A stretch of 63,751 bases of DNA from Monoglobus sp964617455 (GTDB lineage Bacteria > Bacillota > Clostridia > Monoglobales > Monoglobaceae), in contig CAZTYF010000011.1 of assembly GCA_964617455.1 (NCBI GenBank), forward strand, positions 1 to 63,751, in the 5' to 3' direction. Below are positions 41,589 through 49,977 of this stretch, one piece after another. Under the pieces are notes generated by a model. It saw only the letters and a program-made list of their open reading frames with translations, was not told the DNA's origin and did not search any database. The number at the start of each line of letters is the position of its first letter. The stretch's first letter is position 1. The position numbers and the translations under genes are program-made.

Positions 41589-42791
41589 GTGAAATATGTT
41601 GTTATCCTGACCGACGGCGCGGCCGATACCCCGGTTGACGAATTGGAAGGCAAAACACCCTATGAGGCGGCCGACAAACCCACCATCGACGGTTTGGCAA
41701 GACTTTCCGAGGTGGGAATGGTGAGGACCGTCCCCGAAGGTTTGCCTCCCGGAAGCGATGTGGCCAATTTGGCCGTCTTCGGATATGACCCCAAGAAGTA
41801 TTACACCGGCCGCTCTCCTCTTGAGGCGGTGTCGATGAGTGTGTCCCTTGAGCTCACCGACACGACTTTCAGGACCAATGTGGTCACCTTATCCGATGAA
41901 CCCGAATATGCCGCAAAGACCATGATTGATTACAGCGCCGATGAGATTCCCTCCGAGGAAGCTCGGGAGCTGATTGAATATGTCAACAAAAACTTGGCTA
42001 CCGATGAGTATGAATTTTACGGAGGATTCAGTTATCGTCACCTGATGGTATGGCACAACAAGGAAAACAACTTCAAACTTACTCCCCCCCACGACATATC
42101 GGACAGGGTTATAGGTCCCTACCTGCCCGAGGACAAGACGATTTTGAGCTTGATGGAAAGAAGTTATGACCTCCTCAAGGACCACCCCGTAAACAGAGCA
42201 AGGATTGACCGAGGCCTAAACCCTGCCAATTCCCTTTGGATTTGGGGGAACGGCACCAAGCCCGACCTTCCCACTTATGCCAAGCGTTTTGAAATTAAGG
42301 GCACCGTCGTATCGGCCGTTGACCTTGTGAAGGGCATCGGCCTCTGCGCCGGATTGAATGTGCCCGATATTGAAGGCGTCACGGGGAATATAAACACCAA
42401 CTTTGAAGGCAAGGCAGAGGCAGCCATAGACGCCCTCAGAGGGGGCAGCGACTTTGTCTATATTCACCTTGAAGCTCCGGACGAGGCGGGGCACCGTCGG
42501 GAGACGGAAAACAAAGTCAGGGCAATCGAACTCATAGATAAAAAGATTGCGACACCGGTCCTTAAATATCTCAAAGACTGCGGAGAGGACTATAGGATTC
42601 TGATTATGCCGGACCATCCCACCCCCCTTGCAACCCGCACCCATTCGGCGGCTCCCGTGCCCTATATGCTGTATTCAAGCGCAAACGAAAAAGAGAGCGG
42701 GGTTCAATCCTTCACGGAAGCGGAAGCGGAAAAGACAGGGATTTTCATAGACAGGGGCTACACTCTTGCGAACAAACTGTTTGGGAAATAG
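41589..42791 (+). CDS. apgM: Cofactor-independent phosphoglycerate mutase (ApgM type)
   Basis: 400 aa from a GTG with GAGGTGAT upstream. MKYVVILTDGAADTPVDELEGKTPYEAADKP, PPGSDVANLAVFGYDP, YTGRSPLEA and the metal-site blocks EAPDEAGHR and MPDHPTPLATRTH match the archaeal-type 2,3-bisphosphoglycerate-independent mutase, an alkaline-phosphatase-fold enzyme using Mn or other metals. It interconverts 3- and 2-phosphoglycerate. Confidence 0.92.
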   Translation: MKYVVILTDGAADTPVDELEGKTPYEAADKPTIDGLARLSEVGMVRTVPEGLPPGSDVANLAVFGYDPKKYYTGRSPLEAVSMSVSLELTDTTFRTNVVTLSDEPEYAAKTMIDYSADEIPSEEARELIEYVNKNLATDEYEFYGGFSYRHLMVWHNKENNFKLTPPHDISDRVIGPYLPEDKTILSLMERSYDLLKDHPVNRARIDRGLNPANSLWIWGNGTKPDLPTYAKRFEIKGTVVSAVDLVKGIGLCAGLNVPDIEGVTGNINTNFEGKAEAAIDALRGGSDFVYIHLEAPDEAGHRRETENKVRAIELIDKKIATPVLKYLKDCGEDYRILIMPDHPTPLATRTHSAAPVPYMLYSSANEKESGVQSFTEAEAEKTGIFIDRGYTLANKLFGK

Positions 42792-42794
42792 CTC

Positions 42795-42823
42795 TTGCAT
42801 TTGCTCTGTCTTTGTGGTAGTAT
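42795..42823 (+). promoter_or_regulatory. Promoter of purA
   Basis: TTGCAT at 42795-42800, 17-bp spacer, TAGTAT at 42818-42823. Confidence 0.5.
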
Positions 42824-42854
42824 ATATAAGTGTTTTTGAGAGGAGTGAACTTTA

Positions 42855-44126
42855 ATGTCGACTAAGGTTGTAATAGGCGGCCAATGGGGTGACGAAGGCA
42901 AAGGCAAAACCATTGACATTTTGGCCGGAAAAGCCGATGTGGTTGTGAGAACTTCCGGCGGAAACAATGCGGGTCACACCTTGGTGGTTGACGGCACAAC
43001 CTATAAACTTCACATTATGCCGTCGGGAATTCTGTATCCGAACACCGTAAACATCATCGGTTGCGGCGTTGTAATCGATCCGAAAGTCCTGCTTGAAGAA
43101 ATCGACGGTTTTGAGAGCCAAGGCATTTCCACGAAAAACTTGAAAATAGATGCCCGGGCCCACGTTATCATGCCCTATCACATCGAACTTGACGGGCTCT
43201 CCGAAGCCGCTCGGGGCAAGGGTGATATCGGGACCACCAAAAAGGGCATCGGTCCCTGCTACACCGACAAAGCAGAGCGGAGCGGAATTCGGATGTGCGA
43301 CCTGATTGACGAAAACATATTCCCGGAAAAAGTTCGGAAAAATATGAAAATAAAAAACAAAATAATCGAATCGGTATATGGGGGAACTCCCCTCGATCCG
43401 GAAAAAATCATCGAGGAATACACTGCCTACGCCGACAGACTGCGTCCCTATGTGGCGGATACCATTCCCTTGATCCATGGCGCATTGGAGCAAAACAAAG
43501 AGATACTGTTCGAGGGGGCCCAGGGTATACTCCTTGATATTGACATCGGAACCTATCCCTATGTTACCTCATCTCATCCGATTTCGGGAGGAGTGTGCGT
43601 CGACAGCGGAGTGGGCCCCAAACACATCGACGAATGCATAGGGATTCTCAAAGGATACACCACCCGTGTGGGGAACGGTCCCTTCCCCACGGAACTTAAC
43701 GATGAAATCGGCGATTTGATTCGCCAAAAAGGCCACGAATTCGGCACCACCACCGGCAGACCCCGCCGCACCGGCTGGTTTGACGGAGTTATCGCCAAAT
43801 ATGCGGTGCGCACCAATTCACTAACCTCGGTTGTCCTTAACAAAATCGACCCCTTGGGCGGTCTTGACAAAATCAAACTATGTGTTGCATACAAGAAAAA
43901 GGGCAAGATAACCACCGACTTTCCTCCCACCCTTACGGAGCTTGCGGAATGTGAGCCCGTCTATGAGGAAATGGAGGGCTGGCAGGAAGATATCAGCAAT
44001 ATCGGGGAGTTTGACAAACTGCCCGAGGCGACTCAAAAATATGTTTTAAGAATCGAAGAATTGATAGGATGCAAAATCACGTCCATCGGCGTGGGACCGG
44101 GCAGGGAGCAGAACATTGAACGTTAA
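42855..44126 (+). CDS. purA: Adenylosuccinate synthetase
   Basis: 423 aa, full length. GGQWGDEGKGKTIDILA is the P-loop-like GTP site; NNAGHTLVVDG, GTTKKGIGPCYTDKAERSGIRM, QGILLDIDIGTYPYVTSS and the C-terminal TTTGRPRRTGWFD complete the signature. It makes adenylosuccinate from IMP, aspartate and GTP in AMP synthesis. Start after GGAGTG. Confidence 0.96.
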   Translation: MSTKVVIGGQWGDEGKGKTIDILAGKADVVVRTSGGNNAGHTLVVDGTTYKLHIMPSGILYPNTVNIIGCGVVIDPKVLLEEIDGFESQGISTKNLKIDARAHVIMPYHIELDGLSEAARGKGDIGTTKKGIGPCYTDKAERSGIRMCDLIDENIFPEKVRKNMKIKNKIIESVYGGTPLDPEKIIEEYTAYADRLRPYVADTIPLIHGALEQNKEILFEGAQGILLDIDIGTYPYVTSSHPISGGVCVDSGVGPKHIDECIGILKGYTTRVGNGPFPTELNDEIGDLIRQKGHEFGTTTGRPRRTGWFDGVIAKYAVRTNSLTSVVLNKIDPLGGLDKIKLCVAYKKKGKITTDFPPTLTELAECEPVYEEMEGWQEDISNIGEFDKLPEATQKYVLRIEELIGCKITSIGVGPGREQNIER

Positions 44127-44171
44127 GAGATATAAATTCAAAATGCACAGAGAAGGAGGTAAGCTGGCGTT

Positions 44172-44540
44172 ATGGCTGAAAACACCAAAAAGAACAATAA
44201 AGTGGCAGAGTCCAAACCCAAAAAGAAGGCGCCCCCCAAAAAGAAAGTAGAAATGACCGGCAACGAATATTTGGACTACAAGGGCAAGAAATTGGTCAGA
44301 GTCGGCAATGAGATTCGCTACGGAAACCCCGATGACCCCTACATTGCCTGCTTCCGTCTTGAGGATAACGAGGAATTGGGAGATTTAACCGTTTCGAAAC
44401 GGGTTATAATCGAACTCAAAACCAATGAGGGCAAGGCCTCGAAACTGATGCGCCAAGCGGAGAGAGACGGACTCTACAAAGCCTTTGACATCGGTATGTT
44501 TTGGCTGGACCAGGCACTGTCAACCGTCAAAAAGGCATAA
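44172..44540 (+). CDS. Lys-rich small protein, unknown
   Basis: 122 aa. The first ~28 residues are Lys/Pro-rich and likely disordered. The rest (EYLDYKGKKLVRVGNEIRYG, GDLTVSKRVIIELKTNEG, RDGLYKAFDIGMFWLDQAL) is a small alpha/beta domain I do not recognise. AGAAGGAGG precedes the start and it lies 45 bp after purA, so it is probably in the same transcript. The strongly basic start suggests nucleic-acid or ribosome contact. Confidence 0.75.
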   Translation: MAENTKKNNKVAESKPKKKAPPKKKVEMTGNEYLDYKGKKLVRVGNEIRYGNPDDPYIACFRLEDNEELGDLTVSKRVIIELKTNEGKASKLMRQAERDGLYKAFDIGMFWLDQALSTVKKA

Positions 44541-44574
44541 GTCCTCATATTGTCAAATATTTAATTTACAATCA

Positions 44575-44640
44575 AAAGCGAAGCAATATCCCCCGAGGAA
44601 AATGTGCCCGGGAAATTTATGCCTCGCTTTAAATTTTTAA
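44575..44640 (+). terminator. Long hairpin after the purA transcript
   Basis: AAAGCGAAGCA (44575-44585) pairs with TGCCTCGCTTT (44620-44630) with one mismatch, an inner CCCCG/CCGGG segment can extend it, and AAATTTTTAA follows. Probable terminator; an RNA regulatory element for the next operon is less likely. Confidence 0.6.
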
Positions 44641-44697
44641 CTGTATTTTATTTTGAGGATTTATAATGACAATAAATTCAAAAAAGGAGTCTTCAAA

Positions 44698-45369
44698 ATG
44701 CGTATATTGCTTGCGGAAGATGAGCGGGCCCTGTCCCGGGTATTGGTCACGATTTTCAAAAAAAGCAACTATTCCGTCGATGCGGTATATAACGGCAGAG
44801 ATGCCTTGGATTATTTGCAGTCGGGCAATTACGATGCGGCTGTCTTGGACATTATGATGCCCCTTATGGATGGGATTACCGTTTTGAAAAAGGTGCGGTC
44901 CGGGGGAAATCAAATACCGATTCTTATGCTTACCGCCAAATCTGAGGTAAACGACAGAGTTTTGGGCCTTGACAGCGGCGCCAATGACTATTTGCCCAAG
45001 CCTTTTGATACAAAAGAACTTTTGGCCAGGGTGCGAGCCATGACACGGAGCCAAATCACAGCCGATAACAAACTGCGGTTTGGGAATATCTCTTTGGACA
45101 GATCATCCTTTGAACTCTCCTCCCCTACGGGAAGTTTTCGCCTTGCAAACAGGGAATTTCAAATGATGGAATTTTTTATGTCGAACCCAAGGCATATTAT
45201 TTCCGCCGAAAGGTTTATGGAAAAAATATGGGGATACGATTCGGACGCAGAGATCAATGTGGTTTGGGTGTATATATCCTACCTTCGGAAAAAACTTGAG
45301 GCGCTTCACGCCGATATCCGCATTGCGGTATCAAGGAATGCGGGATACTCATTAGAGAAAATCAAATGA
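44698..45369 (+). CDS. OmpR-family response regulator
   Basis: 223 aa from an ATG behind AAAGGAG. Receiver domain residues 1-115 with the acidic pair at Asp8/Glu9, phospho-acceptor Asp51 (LDIMMPLMDG) and Lys in YLPKPF; then a winged-helix DNA-binding domain (FRLANREFQMMEFFM, VVWVYISYLRKKLEA). It overlaps the histidine-kinase start by 4 bp. Likely targets include the VTC/DUF4956/CotH operon just downstream, by position only. Confidence 0.92.
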   Translation: MRILLAEDERALSRVLVTIFKKSNYSVDAVYNGRDALDYLQSGNYDAAVLDIMMPLMDGITVLKKVRSGGNQIPILMLTAKSEVNDRVLGLDSGANDYLPKPFDTKELLARVRAMTRSQITADNKLRFGNISLDRSSFELSSPTGSFRLANREFQMMEFFMSNPRHIISAERFMEKIWGYDSDAEINVVWVYISYLRKKLEALHADIRIAVSRNAGYSLEKIK

Positions 45370-46622
45370 TACGCAAACTGAAAATCAGATTCATCATCTT
45401 GGCACTCTCCGCCCTGTTTATGCTGCTGGCCTTCATAATCGGCGGCATAAATCTGCTCAACTATAACGCAATCATCCGAGAAGCAGACGCCGTGTTATCC
45501 CTGCTTTCACAAAATCACGGGACTTTTCCCGAATTCAACGGAGGCAGGGGAGGCCCCATCCCGCCCGGAATGTCTCCCGAACTTCCCTTTGAATCGAGAT
45601 TTTTTTCGGTTCTGGCAGACAATAAGGGCAATATTATTCGGGCCGAAACCGGGAAAATCTCTGCAATTGACGGGAACACCGCATCGGAATATGCCGAAGA
45701 TGTGATAAAAAAAGGCAAAAAAAAGGGTTTTGAAAGAAAATACCGTTTTGCCGCAAGTACGGAAGGAAGTGCCCTGCGGATCATATTCCTTGACCGGGGC
45801 AGGCAGCTTGACACTTTTCACAACTTTGCGGTATTCAGTATCGGTATGTCCCTTTTGGGTTATCTGATAATTGCGATTTTGGTTTGTTTTTTTGCGGGAA
45901 GGCTCACAAGACCCGTTGCCGAAAGCTATGAGAAGCAGAAGAGATTTATCACCGATGCGGGTCATGAAATCAAGACTCCTCTCACAATCATAGGCGCCAA
46001 TGTGGATGTGCTCAAGATGGACATGGGAGAAAACGAATGCTTAAATGATATCGAAGCGCAGACGAAGCGACTGGCATCCCTCACCAACGACTTGGTCTAT
46101 TTGGCCCGTATGGAGGAAGGGAAGAATGAAACCCAACCGATAGAGTTCCCCGTATCGGATGTGATACAGGATACGGCGGAGGCATTCAGAACTCCCGCAG
46201 AAAAGCAGAACAAAGAGCTTGTGCTCCAAACGGAGCCCCTCCTCTCCATGCGCGGAAACGAAAAGGCTATATCACAGCTTGTTTCTATACTGCTTGACAA
46301 TGCTCTCAAATATTCACCGGAGGGCAGCAGCATAGCTTTGACTTTTGAAAAGCAAGGCCGCAAGCTTGTGTTGACTGTTCGAAACACCTCCGTATCTCCA
46401 CTCGACGATGAAAATCTGCGCCGTATATTCGACAGATTTTACCGCACGGACCCATCTCGAAACTCCGAAACGGGAGGCCACGGAATAGGGCTCTCCATAG
46501 CCCAAGCCATAGTGTCGGCTCACGAAGGAAAAATATCCGCCGCCTCACCGGACGGAACGGAGTTTATCATCACCGCCTCCTTCCCTGCCCGCTCTCCTTC
46601 CCTGCCCGCTTATAATATATAA
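45366..46622 (+). CDS. Membrane sensor histidine kinase
   Basis: 418 aa. Two membrane helices (about 11-33 and 155-177) flank an extracytoplasmic sensor of about 120 residues. H-box DAGHEIKTPLTIIGANV carries the phospho-His; N-box LLDNALKYSPEG, G1 RRIFDRFYRTD and G2 GHGIGLSIAQAIV form the ATP site. It pairs with the regulator encoded before it. The stimulus is unknown. Confidence 0.92.
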   Translation: MIRKLKIRFIILALSALFMLLAFIIGGINLLNYNAIIREADAVLSLLSQNHGTFPEFNGGRGGPIPPGMSPELPFESRFFSVLADNKGNIIRAETGKISAIDGNTASEYAEDVIKKGKKKGFERKYRFAASTEGSALRIIFLDRGRQLDTFHNFAVFSIGMSLLGYLIIAILVCFFAGRLTRPVAESYEKQKRFITDAGHEIKTPLTIIGANVDVLKMDMGENECLNDIEAQTKRLASLTNDLVYLARMEEGKNETQPIEFPVSDVIQDTAEAFRTPAEKQNKELVLQTEPLLSMRGNEKAISQLVSILLDNALKYSPEGSSIALTFEKQGRKLVLTVRNTSVSPLDDENLRRIFDRFYRTDPSRNSETGGHGIGLSIAQAIVSAHEGKISAASPDGTEFIITASFPARSPSLPAYNI

Positions 46623-46624
46623 TA

Positions 46625-46657
46625 CCACCGCCGCCCAATAGGGGCGGTATTTTTTTG
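46625..46657 (+). terminator. Terminator after the two-component genes
   Basis: ACCGCC and GGCGGT arms (46626 and 46643 regions) around GCCCAATAGG, followed by ATTTTTTT. Confidence 0.8.
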
Positions 46658-46669
46658 AAAAAATTTTTT

Positions 46670-46690
46670 ACCTTAAAGTCCATTTAAGGT
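46670..46690 (+). promoter_or_regulatory. Perfect inverted repeat before the VTC operon
   Basis: ACCTTAAA (46670-46677), GTCCA, TTTAAGGT (46683-46690): 8-bp arms. It lies about 70 bases before the VTC gene and just after the kinase terminator, fitting an operator or regulator site. Confidence 0.55.
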
Positions 46691-46761
46691 TATACCCGTA
46701 AAATTACTGTTAAGCTCACAAATATATGACAGCAAGGCAAGAAAGAGAAAGGAGCGGTAAA

Positions 46762-47433
46762 ATGGAATTAAGACATGAATGGAAGCACGAAATAGACAAG
46801 ATGGATATGCTTGTTCTCCGCTCAAGACTGAGGGCGGTTATGAAACCGGACCCTCACGGAGCAGGGGGGAAATATGCGATACGCAGCCTCTATTTTGACA
46901 ACCCCGCAGACAAAGCCCTTCGAGAAAAAATAGACGGCGTGAATTTCCGTGAAAAATTTCGTATAAGGTATTACAACCGAGATACAAGCCTGATTCATCT
47001 TGAGAAAAAGAGCAAAATCAACGGACTCGGAAACAAACAAATTGCCGAGCTTACACGAGACGAGGCGGAAGCACTCACGGAAGGACAGACCGATTGGATG
47101 AAGGACCATCCCGCCGAACTTGTGAGAGAACTCTATGTAAAAATCAAAAATGAAGGTCTTCGGCCCAAAACCATCGTGGATTACACGCGGGAGCCTTTCG
47201 TTTATGAACCGGGGAACATACGGGTAACCCTTGACTATGATATAAGAACAGGTCTTGGGAGCACGGACTTCTTAAACCCCGGCAGTCTCACCGTTCCCGC
47301 AGGGGATGCCCCCATAATTCTGGAGGTAAAATGGGATTCTTTTATTCCGGATATAATATCCGATGCGGTGTCACTGCCCCACAGACGTGCGGGAGCTTTT
47401 TCGAAATACGCCCGTTGCCGAATCTACGGGTAA
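46762..47433 (+). CDS. VTC-domain polyphosphate polymerase-like protein
   Basis: 223 aa from MELRHEWKHEI, behind AAAGGAG. The domain of VTC proteins is visible: KHEIDKMDMLVLRSRL, YAIRSLYFDN, KFRIRYYN, HLEKKSK, TLDYDIRTG and LEVKWDSF, with the basic and acidic tunnel residues of the triphosphate-tunnel fold. In eukaryotes it makes polyphosphate; in bacteria it is found with DUF4956 and CotH genes, as here. The product may be polyphosphate or another phosphorylation. Confidence 0.88.
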   Translation: MELRHEWKHEIDKMDMLVLRSRLRAVMKPDPHGAGGKYAIRSLYFDNPADKALREKIDGVNFREKFRIRYYNRDTSLIHLEKKSKINGLGNKQIAELTRDEAEALTEGQTDWMKDHPAELVRELYVKIKNEGLRPKTIVDYTREPFVYEPGNIRVTLDYDIRTGLGSTDFLNPGSLTVPAGDAPIILEVKWDSFIPDIISDAVSLPHRRAGAFSKYARCRIYG

Positions 47434-47481
47434 ATTTTATGAGTAAATATTATATAATCAAATTACATAAGGAGCGAAATT

Positions 47482-48153
47482 ATGACTTTTAAAGACATTT
47501 TCAAATCGGATTTTTTGGAAAACATAACATCGGTGGGCTTTTTGGATATGGCTGTGGCTCTGCTGCTTGCCTTTGGAATAGGAATGTTTATATTTTTGGT
47601 ATATAAAAAGACCTATAAAGGTGTGATGTATTCCTCAAGCTTCGGAGTCACCCTCGTTGCGCTGACAATGATAACCGCACTGATAATTCTCGCCGTCACA
47701 TCAAACGTGGTTCTGTCTCTCGGTATGGTCGGTGCCCTGTCCATCGTCCGTTTTAGGGCGGCCATAAAGGAGCCTCTTGACATTGCATTTTTGTTTTGGT
47801 CTATTGCGGTGGGAATTGTTCTCGCCGCGGGGTTTATCCCATTGGCGGTATTCGGTAGCCTGTTCATCGGGGTGATTCTTTTGATTTTTGTCAATAAGAA
47901 ATCCCATTACAATCCGTATATCATGGTGGTGGAATGCGACGGTCACGAAACCGAAAAGACTGTCAAAGACTTTCTTGGCAGGAATACGGGACGCTGTGTG
48001 GTGAAAAGCAAAACCGCTCGAAAAGGCAATGTGGAAATCAACTATGAAATCCGTCTCAAGGACGATAACACCGACTTTATAAATGAACTTTCGGAAATGA
48101 GCGGTGTCAAGAGCGCCGTATTGGTAAGCTACAACGGAGATTATACGGGATAA
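47482..48153 (+). CDS. DUF4956 membrane protein
   Basis: 223 aa. Four or so membrane helices in residues 20-140, with the hallmark LGMVGALSIVRFRAAIKEPLDIAFLFWSI, then a soluble ferredoxin-like C-terminal domain (IMVVECDGHETEKTVKDFL..., VKSAVLVSYNGDY). Its genes regularly lie beside VTC and CotH genes. Function is unproven; a role in exporting or sensing polyphosphate is guesswork. Start after AAGGAG. Confidence 0.88.
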   Translation: MTFKDIFKSDFLENITSVGFLDMAVALLLAFGIGMFIFLVYKKTYKGVMYSSSFGVTLVALTMITALIILAVTSNVVLSLGMVGALSIVRFRAAIKEPLDIAFLFWSIAVGIVLAAGFIPLAVFGSLFIGVILLIFVNKKSHYNPYIMVVECDGHETEKTVKDFLGRNTGRCVVKSKTARKGNVEINYEIRLKDDNTDFINELSEMSGVKSAVLVSYNGDYTG

Positions 48154-48169
48154 TACGGGAGGAGACGCA

Positions 48170-49900
48170 ATGTCGACAAGCAAACACATAAACAAAATCT
48201 GCATTGTGATTTTGGTGCTCACCTTGGTGCTCACCTTGGTTTGTATGTATCACGTATCGGGCGACACGGAGCCTGCGGGGCGAGTCATGGGATATGAGAA
48301 CAAACTGTTTGACGCATCTTTCGTACACAAAATAGATATCGTGACAGATGACTGGGACAGTTTTATCGAGACCTGCGAAAATGAAGAATATACGCCCTGC
48401 TCGGTGGTTATTGACGGCGAAAGCTTCAAAAACATCGGAATCCGCGCAAAAGGCAACACTTCATTGAGCAACGTTCGCTCTATGAACAGCGACAGATACA
48501 GTTTCAAATTGGAATTCGACCAATATGAGAACGGGAAAAATTACCATGGTTTGGATAAAATAAGCCTGAACAACCTTATACAGGACAACACCATGATGAA
48601 GGACTATCTCGTGTATCGGCTTATGGATGATTTCGGAGTTGACGCACCTCTCTGCAGCTACGCCTATATCACGGTCAACGGGGGAGATTGGGGTCTGTAC
48701 CTGGCTGTGGAAAGCGTTGAAGACGGCTTTTTGGAAAGGAAATACGGTGCGGACAGCGGTGAACTTTATAAGCCCGACAACATGGACTTGGGCGGAGGCC
48801 GAGGAAACGGCAGGGATTTCAGAGCCGATGATTTTGACTTTGAAAACGGAGATTTCCAAAACAGGGTCCCCGAAAATATGCCCGAAGATTTCAACCCGGA
48901 AGATTTCAAAAACAACGGAGGTCCCCCTCAAGGAGCCTCGAACGGCGGCTTCCCCGAGCCTCCAAACGGAAATATGCCCCGGGATGCGCAAGACCAAGCC
49001 GATGCCATGCCCCGGCCTCCCGATGATAATTTGCCACCAACCGAAGGCGAGGCTCCGTCTCCTTCGGGAGAACCTCAAATTCCGCAAGCTTTGGGCGGCG
49101 GTCAAGCAGAGGGGAATGGTGGCGCAAATCGCAGGGGCGGCCCCGGAGGATTCGGCGGTATGGGAAGTGACGATGTGAAGCTCAAATATATAGATGATGA
49201 CCCGGACAGTTATGGTAACATTTTCGATAACGCCAAAACGGACATAACCAAGGAGGACAAAAATCGTCTCATATCCTCTCTCAAAAGTCTGAGTGAATAC
49301 AGGGACCTTGAAAACACTCTTGACACAGATGAAGTTTTGCGCTACTTTGTCGTTCACAACTTCGCAGTGAACGGTGACAGTTATACCGGCGCAATGATTC
49401 ACAACTATTACCTTCACGAACAGGACGGCAAGTTGTCCATGATTCCTTGGGATTATAATCTCGCTTTCGGCTCGTTTCAAACAAGGGATGCATCCGCCTC
49501 GGTAAACGCCTCCATAGACAATCCCGCATCCGGAGGGGACACCGACGACAGACCTATGGTGGGTTGGATATTCTCCGAGGAAGAATACACCCAAAACTAT
49601 CACGATTTGTTTCGAGAATTCGCAAACCGGTGGTTGTCAAACGGCAAGCTTGAACAAGTGATCAGAGACGCCCAAGAGCTCATAACGCCCTATGTGGAAA
49701 AGGATCCGACCAAATTTTGCACAAAAGAGACTTTTGACACCGCCGTAAATACATTGTCTCAATTTGTCTCCCTGAGAGCGGAAGCGGTAATGCGGCAACT
49801 TGACGGAGACAACACCTTGGTTGACACCGACAATCTGAACATTTCGGATATGGGAAATATGGGAGGCCCCGGCGGCGGACGCGGCTTTTTTCCGGAATGA
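48170..49900 (+). CDS. CotH-kinase family secreted/membrane protein
   Basis: 576 aa. A single N-terminal hydrophobic anchor (residues about 8-28) is followed by the CotH kinase fold: IRAKGNTSLSN, YSFKLEFDQY, KISLNNLIQDNTMMKDYL, WGLYLAVESVEDGFL, and after the insert YFVVHNFAVNGDSYTG and MIPWDYNLAFG with the metal-binding Asp. Residues about 205-325 are a long Asn/Pro/Gly/Asp-rich insert. CotH proteins phosphorylate spore-coat or surface proteins. With VTC and DUF4956 upstream it completes a conserved three-gene operon. Confidence 0.88.
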   Translation: MSTSKHINKICIVILVLTLVLTLVCMYHVSGDTEPAGRVMGYENKLFDASFVHKIDIVTDDWDSFIETCENEEYTPCSVVIDGESFKNIGIRAKGNTSLSNVRSMNSDRYSFKLEFDQYENGKNYHGLDKISLNNLIQDNTMMKDYLVYRLMDDFGVDAPLCSYAYITVNGGDWGLYLAVESVEDGFLERKYGADSGELYKPDNMDLGGGRGNGRDFRADDFDFENGDFQNRVPENMPEDFNPEDFKNNGGPPQGASNGGFPEPPNGNMPRDAQDQADAMPRPPDDNLPPTEGEAPSPSGEPQIPQALGGGQAEGNGGANRRGGPGGFGGMGSDDVKLKYIDDDPDSYGNIFDNAKTDITKEDKNRLISSLKSLSEYRDLENTLDTDEVLRYFVVHNFAVNGDSYTGAMIHNYYLHEQDGKLSMIPWDYNLAFGSFQTRDASASVNASIDNPASGGDTDDRPMVGWIFSEEEYTQNYHDLFREFANRWLSNGKLEQVIRDAQELITPYVEKDPTKFCTKETFDTAVNTLSQFVSLRAEAVMRQLDGDNTLVDTDNLNISDMGNMGGPGGGRGFFPE

Positions 49901-49904
49901 CGGA

Positions 49905-49943
49905 ACTGCGGAGGGACAGACAAATTCCTCCGCAGTCTTTTTA
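49905..49943 (+). terminator. Terminator of the VTC/CotH operon
   Basis: ACTGCGGAGG (49905-49914) pairs with CCTCCGCAGT (49927-49936), then CTTTTTAT. Confidence 0.9.
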
Positions 49944-49977
49944 TGTCACTCGACCTCCGGCCGGTATTTTTCGGTTT

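Noticed and set aside
48461..49603. A 380-codon open frame on the minus strand inside the CotH gene
   Set aside because: It is fully covered by the well-supported CotH coding sequence, has no ribosome site and no recognisable domain.
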